Of a stretch of 64,000 bases of DNA, positions 58,183-64,000 are shown piece after piece. Location: assembly GCA_002437905.1 (NCBI GenBank), contig DJRT01000002.1:175528-239527 (forward strand), in the 5' to 3' direction. Source of the stretch: Ruminococcaceae bacterium UBA6353 (lineage in GTDB: Bacteria; Bacillota; Clostridia; Oscillospirales; Acutalibacteraceae). Made by a program: the position numbers and the translations under genes. Position 1 is the first letter of the stretch. Each line of letters starts with the position of its first letter. The notes beneath the pieces were generated by a model. The model did no database searches. It was given only the letters and a program-made list of their open reading frames with translations, and was not told the DNA's origin.

Positions 58183-59652
58183 TCAGTTATCCAGAGTATC
58201 GTAGCTGAATCGGAACTCCGTTATTTTCGGGCTGCTCCATGTGGTAAAGTCCAGCTCCTCTGACGGTATCGTCAGCGTGTAAATGGAAGTACCTCTTTCC
58301 ATGATGTACAGATCCATATCAAAGTGCTTGCTGAAAAGCGGACTATCCCCATCCGCCACCGCGATATCCACACCCGACAGCCCCACATCCTTGTCGGTGC
58401 CGTTGGCGGTATACAGCGTGATCTGCACATTGTTGTTGATGTCCATATACATTTCCGTGACCTTGCACATCACGGCACCGTCATAGAAGATCATCGTATT
58501 GTTGATGTCAAACGGGATAAAGAATTTTGCCCAGGCATAGCCTTGCTCCATCGCCTCACGCCCGTAATAGGTAAACCCGGCGTCATCGTAGCCCGACTGC
58601 AGCTTAGAGCGCACCGCATCATTCCATTCGATCTTCCAGCCATCGTTCCCGCGGGTCATAATCGTGGACAGGTACACCGACTGTTCCCTTTCTGCCGGGT
58701 AGTTTGCGGGTATCTGATAATACAGTGCCGTGAACCATACGGAATCGCCCTCCTGCGCCGCTATGGCGATCAGGCTTTTCCCGTATTCCTGAAAGCGGTC
58801 ATACGATGTGGTATAATACTGGTCAATCACCGTGCTTTCGGTATTGCGGAACAGCTTTTCAAAGGATTTTTTATCCTTGCCGGCATACTCGATAAGCTTA
58901 TCGGTGAGGATCTGTGCGGCTTCTATAATATCGGTATCGCCGCTGACGATCATATCGCCGCTGTCCGGTTTTGTCGTTTTGTTATCAGACGCATCACCGG
59001 TGCCGGAGGTTGTATCGGGCGTTGCATGATCGTCTGTGTCGCTCCTATCAGTCTGGGTCGTATGGTTTTTCGGATTGCTGCCGTCTATTGCCCCATAAAG
59101 AGTCGGCACGCCGAGGTTGGCGAGAATGCAGACGACCAGCCCACAGGCGATAAGGCCGCTTGTAAATCCGGCAAGTCCTCTGCCGTTGCGCTCCGGATTT
59201 TTTCCTTTTGTGACGGCATTCTTGATGCCGAGCAGCAGGGAGTTTTCCCCGGACACCACCGACACAAACAGCAGCACCGCCAGCGACAGCACAAAGGCAT
59301 ACGGCAAAAGCAGGGCGATACCGATCGCGGCAAGGAAAAACCACAGTGCCGGCGGTTTCAGGCGCACCATATTGCCAAGGGCGGCTTTCAGTCGCCCGCC
59401 GATTCCGCCGCGCTTGATTTCAGAGATCAGATTGCTGACTGCCGTAATGAGAAAATAGAAAAACAGAGCGGCAAATATCTGATTTGCCGTGTTATTCTTT
59501 GAAAAGAGGGTACCGGCAAAAAACGCTGTAATAATTGCCGAGGCAAGCGACATCACCAGCTTCACGATCAGAGACGGAAGAAACTTTTTGCCCTCATAGG
59601 CGCGCAGCATTCCGTACAGTGCGTTTGTGAGGATCTCTTTGATTGTTTTCAT
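58183..59652 (-). CDS. Multi-pass membrane protein with large extracytoplasmic domain, unknown function
   Basis: 489 residues. About five transmembrane helices lie in the first ~185 residues (for example FYFLITAVSNLISE and GLIACGLVVCILANLGVP). They are followed by a Ser/Thr/Asp-rich linker (~190-235) and a ~250-residue exported domain with many aromatic strands. ATG 59652 has GAGGTGAG upstream; a GTG nine bases earlier lies within that site. It lies 10 nt after the tail-anchored gene, in the same operon. Family not recognised. Confidence 0.75.
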   Translation of the reverse strand: MKTIKEILTNALYGMLRAYEGKKFLPSLIVKLVMSLASAIITAFFAGTLFSKNNTANQIFAALFFYFLITAVSNLISEIKRGGIGGRLKAALGNMVRLKPPALWFFLAAIGIALLLPYAFVLSLAVLLFVSVVSGENSLLLGIKNAVTKGKNPERNGRGLAGFTSGLIACGLVVCILANLGVPTLYGAIDGSNPKNHTTQTDRSDTDDHATPDTTSGTGDASDNKTTKPDSGDMIVSGDTDIIEAAQILTDKLIEYAGKDKKSFEKLFRNTESTVIDQYYTTSYDRFQEYGKSLIAIAAQEGDSVWFTALYYQIPANYPAEREQSVYLSTIMTRGNDGWKIEWNDAVRSKLQSGYDDAGFTYYGREAMEQGYAWAKFFIPFDINNTMIFYDGAVMCKVTEMYMDINNNVQITLYTANGTDKDVGLSGVDIAVADGDSPLFSKHFDMDLYIMERGTSIYTLTIPSEELDFTTWSSPKITEFRFSYDTLDN

Positions 59653-59662
59653 ACGGCTCACC

Positions 59663-60412
59663 TCACAATACGGCTTTCAGCACGGCAACCAGAATCGCCG
59701 CACAGATATTGACCAGCAGGGCTATGCCTATTCCGCGCAGAACCCGTTTTGCCGACGGCTTATCCGGCTGTCCTTTTTCGCCCTCCGGCAGCTCAAAGCC
59801 AATTTCACCGGTCAGCATTTTGGCAATATGCTGTTTGTTTTCCTCGGTCTTTGCGAACGAGTGAACATACACACGCTCCTGTGCCTCGGTTTTATCAAAC
59901 AGGCTGCCAAAAAACGCATAGCCCTCTTCGGCGTTCGTGACCGTCACACTGCGGTTGCATTTCCCATCCCGGTACTGCGCGCTTAAAACGCCGCTTTCCA
60001 GCGCCGAATGCATTGCCGCCACAAGATACTGCTTTGCAATTTCATAGGAAACAGGGCCGGCGACGGTCAGCTCCCCGTGCTTGGCGTTCATCATCAACCA
60101 GGCGCCGTCAAACGGAATGAAGTATACATCCGCACTGCCGCTTTCTTCTTTCAGCTCGGCACGCAGACACTTTTCAGGCGTGAACAGGGCTTTGACAAAC
60201 GCGCGGATCGGCTCTGCCGGCTGCCGTGCATCGTCCGCCATGCCCAGCTCTTTGAGAAGACGGTCGGTCTCGCTTAAAGCCTCCGCCGGCAGACCGTTTA
60301 TCAGCGCCTCGGTGTCGGGAGCAAGCTCGTTCATCGGCGATATATCGTTGTATTCAAGCCCCGCCATCTCGCCCAGCCGTTTTATCATCAGATAATTCAG
60401 TGTGAATTTCAT
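59663..60412 (-). CDS. Tail-anchored protein of unknown function
   Basis: 249 residues: a soluble N-terminal region (~1-225) and one C-terminal transmembrane helix (IGIALLVNICAAILVAVLKA). No signal peptide, so the bulk should be cytoplasmic. The soluble part has mixed helix and strand (ADVYFIPFDGAWLMMNAKHG near 92). The start overlaps the LRR protein stop by 4 bp (ATGA), showing translational coupling. I do not recognise the family. Confidence 0.72.
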   Translation of the reverse strand: MKFTLNYLMIKRLGEMAGLEYNDISPMNELAPDTEALINGLPAEALSETDRLLKELGMADDARQPAEPIRAFVKALFTPEKCLRAELKEESGSADVYFIPFDGAWLMMNAKHGELTVAGPVSYEIAKQYLVAAMHSALESGVLSAQYRDGKCNRSVTVTNAEEGYAFFGSLFDKTEAQERVYVHSFAKTEENKQHIAKMLTGEIGFELPEGEKGQPDKPSAKRVLRGIGIALLVNICAAILVAVLKAVL

Positions 60413-62973
60413 TTTGCTCCCCCCTTACTGGTATAAAACCGCTCAATCAGCTTCCGGTAGTTTTCCAGTCCTCTTTCTGCACTGCCGTTGCCCTTTATCA
60501 ACGCATCCTCCGCCGTATCGCCGAAGCCCATGAGGAACTCGCCGAGCCCCATGCCCTCTTCGCCGAACACGGCGTTATACAGATCGCCGTTATTCTCGGC
60601 AAGCAGAATATCTTCGGCGTCTACAAGATTCTTGATATTATCGCCGTAATCGCCGTGCATCATCTTGTCGGCAAGCTCACCGTAGCTCATCGCTTTGCTG
60701 CCGAACACGGTATCCATAACGCCCTCGGCGCGGGTGTCGGACGAGGCGGTGTGCGCCAGGTCGAGGAAATAATCAAAGAGATTTTCGGCATTATTGCCGG
60801 CGTTGACCATATCCGCCGCCGCGCTCCCCTTGAAGATCTCTGCGGTCGCGATATCCCATATGGCCAGGCTCGGGTCTGTTTTTGTCGCCTTGCCGACAAG
60901 CTGCCCCGCACCGAAGGAGCCCGCGCCCCTTACCAGCGCCTCTCGCCAGTTTCCGGTCTCGCCGTATACATCGGCAGCTTTCTGCAGTGCCTTTGAAACG
61001 CCTACCCCGGCGTCAAACAGTTCGCCGTATTTGCCGAATTTGTCAAAGAATTGCAGGCTGGACAATTTATCCAGGTTTTCCAGGATACTTCTGTTCCTAT
61101 CGGCCGCCTTGAGCATTTTGTTGTAATCGACGGTGATCAGTCCCCAGCATATTTTGAATTTGATCGACTCCGGATCGTCGTATTTGCCGCCCGAAAAGCC
61201 GAGGAACGATAACAAGAACAGCAGCAGCAAAAATGCCGTGCCGCCCATACCGAGTAATCGTTTCAGCCAGCCGATGGGATCCTTCAGCAAGTCCTCAAAG
61301 GTTGGGCTGCCGTCGTACTCGCCGAGCCGGCCGCCTGTAGAATCATCCACATCCTTGTCTGTAGAAGCAAGGTTTCCCTTATAGTCACCACTGCTCTTTA
61401 AGCCCCAGTGCGAGGTGTAGTTTTTCACTTCTCCGCTCATCATGGCAACGGTGTCGCCGTAGGAGCGGAAATACGGCTTGCCATTGTCGTCAAGCTCCGG
61501 GGTCAGGGCATCGTTTTTATTGATCAGCGTATCCAGCAGCGTATAGGTCGTGCTGCCCTTTTTGGCGTAGAGCGTCAGCCCGAGAATTTTATCATTATCG
61601 GACAGGTCACTTAAATACTGAAAATCCTCCCAGCTCTGATCGGTCATACCGATATCGTAATTTCCGAGAACGGTGTCATACCAGCCGAACGCCGTGAAGT
61701 CGATAAAGGTCATATTATCCGGCAGCCTAATATCCCGCAGAGAAATGCAGCCCTCAAAGGCGCCCATGGCGATCCAGTCCAGCTTGGGCATTTCGGGGAT
61801 GCTTTTCAGTGACACATCATTCTGAAAAGCGTATTTTTCTATGTATTCCAGGTTCTTGCATCCGGAGATTTCTTCAAGGTTTACCGAACTCAACCGCCGG
61901 ATACAGGTGACATTGTCGTTGATATATATCTTTTTAAGGTTGTGATTTTCAATATCCACCCCGATAACCTTTACTGTACCGTACAGCGGAATCGTCACCG
62001 TTTCGGGAACGGCAATTTCGGTTTTCTGTCCTACATAGGAAACATAGCCGCATATCTCGCCGGTCTTGTATTCTGCCATAAGATCGGTTACGACCCATTC
62101 GCCGAGCATGGAATAATCGTAGCTGTACCAGTGGGACGAATAGTTGATCCGGGGGCCTGCCAGCTGGTTTTCCTGCTGCCGTTTCATGTAGTAGATACGG
62201 GTCATATCCCGGACGGTATCCCACGCCGGGTCATCAGCACTTGCAGGTTTGTTTATCATCTCAGATATACCGGTATAGAAAAATTGATAAAATGCAAAAG
62301 CGCCCGGCATATCCCAATGAGCAAGGGGATCATATTCATCAGGCTTCTTTCCGGAAACAGTCGTCAGCGCCTTTCCGGAAGTGCCGATGAGGCACCCGTT
62401 TTCGTCAACCTGAAACAGATCCGGCTGTTCTGTAATTGTTGAAGTACCAACTGTATAATTTCTTTGCGGCGCATTATCCGAATCGTCCTTGGGCGGATAG
62501 TAGTAGCCATAGTATGCCATGCCTGCAACTGTGTTTTTGGAAACAAATTCAATATAGCCTTCAAGGTTCTTATCGTAATCATACTGATCATAATCGTTGG
62601 CATCAACGACATCTCCGCCGGAGACTTGCACACCGTCCTTCCATGTGGAGTAGCAGGTAGGACAATAGTATGTATATACATAGCGGAGCTTGTTGCCGAC
62701 CTTTTCAATGATACCGGGGACGGTATATCTTCCGTCGTCCTCAACCTCTACATAGTATTCGATCATTTTGTCGCCGTGACCTGAGCAACGATAGTTAAGT
62801 CCCGGTACTTTGGCGGCATTACTGTCGGTAAGTCCGTAATAATCCTCGGTCAGCACGGTATGACCGGTTTCCCTTGCCGATGCCGTCAGCGGCAGGCACG
62901 CCATCATCGTAACCGCCGCAAAGGCCGCCGACAGGAGCCTCACCAACCGTCTCTTATGAGTTTTATATCGCAT
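60409..62973 (-). CDS. Receptor-like surface protein: leucine-rich repeats, one TM helix, cytoplasmic tail
   Basis: 854 residues. A signal peptide (about 1-33, ending LTASA) precedes a ~270-residue region with a CPTC motif (YYCPTCYSTW near 104). BspA-type leucine-rich repeats span ~330-440 (LEYIEKYAFQNDVSLKSIPE, FEGCISLRDIRLPD). One transmembrane helix (FLLLLFLLSFLGF) is near 577-589. A C-terminal ~260-residue tail is helical and contains a Gly-rich stretch GAGSFGAGQLVG. ATG 62973 has GAGGAAAGG upstream. The topology implies repeats outside and tail inside. Confidence 0.8.
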   Translation of the reverse strand: MRYKTHKRRLVRLLSAAFAAVTMMACLPLTASARETGHTVLTEDYYGLTDSNAAKVPGLNYRCSGHGDKMIEYYVEVEDDGRYTVPGIIEKVGNKLRYVYTYYCPTCYSTWKDGVQVSGGDVVDANDYDQYDYDKNLEGYIEFVSKNTVAGMAYYGYYYPPKDDSDNAPQRNYTVGTSTITEQPDLFQVDENGCLIGTSGKALTTVSGKKPDEYDPLAHWDMPGAFAFYQFFYTGISEMINKPASADDPAWDTVRDMTRIYYMKRQQENQLAGPRINYSSHWYSYDYSMLGEWVVTDLMAEYKTGEICGYVSYVGQKTEIAVPETVTIPLYGTVKVIGVDIENHNLKKIYINDNVTCIRRLSSVNLEEISGCKNLEYIEKYAFQNDVSLKSIPEMPKLDWIAMGAFEGCISLRDIRLPDNMTFIDFTAFGWYDTVLGNYDIGMTDQSWEDFQYLSDLSDNDKILGLTLYAKKGSTTYTLLDTLINKNDALTPELDDNGKPYFRSYGDTVAMMSGEVKNYTSHWGLKSSGDYKGNLASTDKDVDDSTGGRLGEYDGSPTFEDLLKDPIGWLKRLLGMGGTAFLLLLFLLSFLGFSGGKYDDPESIKFKICWGLITVDYNKMLKAADRNRSILENLDKLSSLQFFDKFGKYGELFDAGVGVSKALQKAADVYGETGNWREALVRGAGSFGAGQLVGKATKTDPSLAIWDIATAEIFKGSAAADMVNAGNNAENLFDYFLDLAHTASSDTRAEGVMDTVFGSKAMSYGELADKMMHGDYGDNIKNLVDAEDILLAENNGDLYNAVFGEEGMGLGEFLMGFGDTAEDALIKGNGSAERGLENYRKLIERFYTSKGGAK

Positions 62974-63155
62974 AAGCCTTTCCTCACTTTTCCCCCAGGC
63001 AATCCCAAGGTTAAGATACAAATACACACAGCAATTGTACTATGAGCCGCCCTGCGGTTACAGTGGAATTTCCGAAATGGCCATTGCCTATTCGGAAATC
63101 CGTTGCCTTAGCACAATTTACAAACGAACGAAAAATCAAACCCGGAAAGCCGAAA

Positions 63156-63183
63156 AGCGGCGCCGGCAAACGCCGGCGCCGCT
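63156..63183 (-). terminator. G/C hairpin with a short T-run on the minus strand
   Basis: Perfect 12-bp stem (63156-63167 with 63172-63183), loop AAAC, followed on the minus strand by TTTT. It would end a minus-strand transcript entering from the right, before the LRR gene leader. Confidence 0.5.
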
Positions 63184-63508
63184 GAACGAAAAGACGGTAG
63201 AGATGGGCACGGATCTGCGCAAAGAAGTCTAAACCAACCACCGAACCCTACTATGCGAAAAAAGATACCACAAGGCTGAACGGCATCACCGAAGGGGTTG
63301 GAGCAGCAGTCGGAAAAAGAAGTCAGCATAGTTAACCATGTACCCGCGCCCAAACAAACTGCATTTCAACTTTCCTGTCAATAGCATTACGAAAACAGTG
63401 TTTGCGGTTTCCGTTTTCCAATCGTGTTAGTTTAAACTCACTCATCATGTAGTGATTTCGAAATGTGTATCCTCGCACTGCTACATACAAAAAGCTTCAT
63501 ATAAAACC

Positions 63509-63631
63509 CTATTGATTTTTCACAATTGACACAGGACCGCATTTTTCGGTATCGTAATTTTCCGTGCTCCAACTATAGACATAAGTATAGTTTCCTATTT
63601 TAACAGATGTCACATATGTGCCATCCTCCAT
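63509..63631 (-). CDS. Small ORF, possible remnant
   Basis: 40 codons beginning MEDGTYVTSVKIGNYTYVYS, with GGGAG 3 nt upstream of the ATG. The strand-rich KIGNYTYVYS segment is reminiscent of the beginning of some transposases, but the frame stops soon after, so it would be only a fragment. Family call very uncertain. Confidence 0.25.
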   Translation of the reverse strand: MEDGTYVTSVKIGNYTYVYSWSTENYDTEKCGPVSIVKNQ

Positions 63632-64000
63632 ATACTCCCGTTATCGGGTCGCTCCCTATACGGCGATAAAAAGCAATCCGCTCCGCCTTGTTTAGCGGTC
63701 GGAGACCCGCTATCCCTTTTGACGATATGCCTGCGGCAGTACCGTGCTGTTCAGTTGTGCAGTGCCCGCCGACGCTGCATCGTTCCTTTTCCTCAGCCCG
63801 AAATTTTGCCCGGAAATGGAGCGAGTAACAGAAGTATACGAACGAAAAAAAGAATGTCAAGCAAAATGGAAAAACTTTTTCGACGCAGAAAAAGTCCGGC
63901 AAGCCTTGCGGCTGCCGGAATTGCGTAGATCGTGCAGAAAATCACGAAAAAATTTTTATTTACTTTTCCTGTAAATCGTCCCCACCCCTTGATAGTAAAC

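Larger units (their letters stand above)
62974..64000. other. Last kilobase: no convincing gene
   Basis: I see only weak signals here: a TACAAT -10-like box on the minus strand about 60 bp before the LRR gene start, a perfect 12-bp G/C hairpin at 63156-63183, and short broken frames. One 40-codon minus-strand frame (63509-63631) is listed separately. The right end is A/T-rich and may be the edge of another element. Confidence 0.6.

Noticed and set aside
1..64000. CRISPR array or integrase-bounded prophage
   Set aside because: I saw no regularly spaced repeats of 25-40 bp, no cas genes, no integrase and no phage structural genes.

Overview
The window looks like chromosome from a GC-rich, Gram-positive anaerobe of the gut Clostridia, most likely Oscillospiraceae/Ruminococcaceae. 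This rests on the gene families seen: a GlgC/GlgD pair, type I dockerin repeats, an S-box SAM riboswitch, an ECF riboflavin transporter under an FMN riboswitch, a bile salt hydrolase, a clostridial-type ferredoxin and the YwiB-ArgS gene pair. The species cannot be named from sequence alone. Most of the window is chromosomal core, with accessory material at the left end (1-5.5 kb) and from about 45 kb to the right end.

Layout, left half. 1-5.5 kb is a catabolic-looking cluster: SDR tail, frameshifted flavoprotein, TIM-barrel isomerase/epimerase, D-2-hydroxyacid dehydrogenase and a large uncharacterised protein. 5.7-8 kb holds a sugar O-acetyltransferase, MscL and an (alpha/alpha)-barrel glycosidase. 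8-11.1 kb has a fused ABC/FtsX exporter with a small SnoaL-like partner. 11.3-11.5 kb holds three tRNA genes (His, Arg, Gly). 11.9-16.9 kb is a Gld-type ABC operon. 17-20.8 kb is a five-gene minus-strand operon (CPBP protease, TadA, PAP2 protein, CrtO-like acyltransferase, GT28 glycosyltransferase). 20.9-24.2 kb is murI-ywiB-argS, with a 272-bp inverted-repeat element in the murI leader.

Layout, right half. 24.3-30.1 kb is the glycogen operon glgB-glgC-glgD-glgA, followed by polA. 33-36 kb has a small helical protein and a secreted transglutaminase-like dockerin protein. 36.2-39.8 kb carries a ferredoxin, rnhA, ribU and metK. 39.9-45 kb carries the bile salt hydrolase, a GH2 beta-galactosidase and a DUF421/DUF4363 pair. 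45-47.7 kb carries an SGNH hydrolase, a DUF3267 membrane protein and a CapA-like protein. 47.8-51.5 kb is a more A/T-rich block (dNTPase, small unknown protein, ClpP-like protease, WYL regulator). 51.6-57.8 kb is a seven-gene operon with four alpha/beta-hydrolases behind an operator-like promoter. 58.2-63 kb is an uncharacterised three-gene cell-surface locus. The last kilobase shows no convincing gene.

How the genes work together: the glg operon builds storage glucan from glucose-1-phosphate. RibU and MetK are each controlled by the metabolite their pathway supplies. MurI and ArgS are essential housekeeping. The GT28/acyltransferase/PAP2 genes probably make or modify a membrane glycolipid. 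Lactose and bile-salt functions fit a gut habitat. The best candidates for undescribed biology are the three-gene receptor-like surface locus (58.2-63 kb), the alpha/beta-hydrolase operon (51.6-57.8 kb), the foldable element in the murI leader and the A/T-rich dNTPase/ClpP-like/WYL block.
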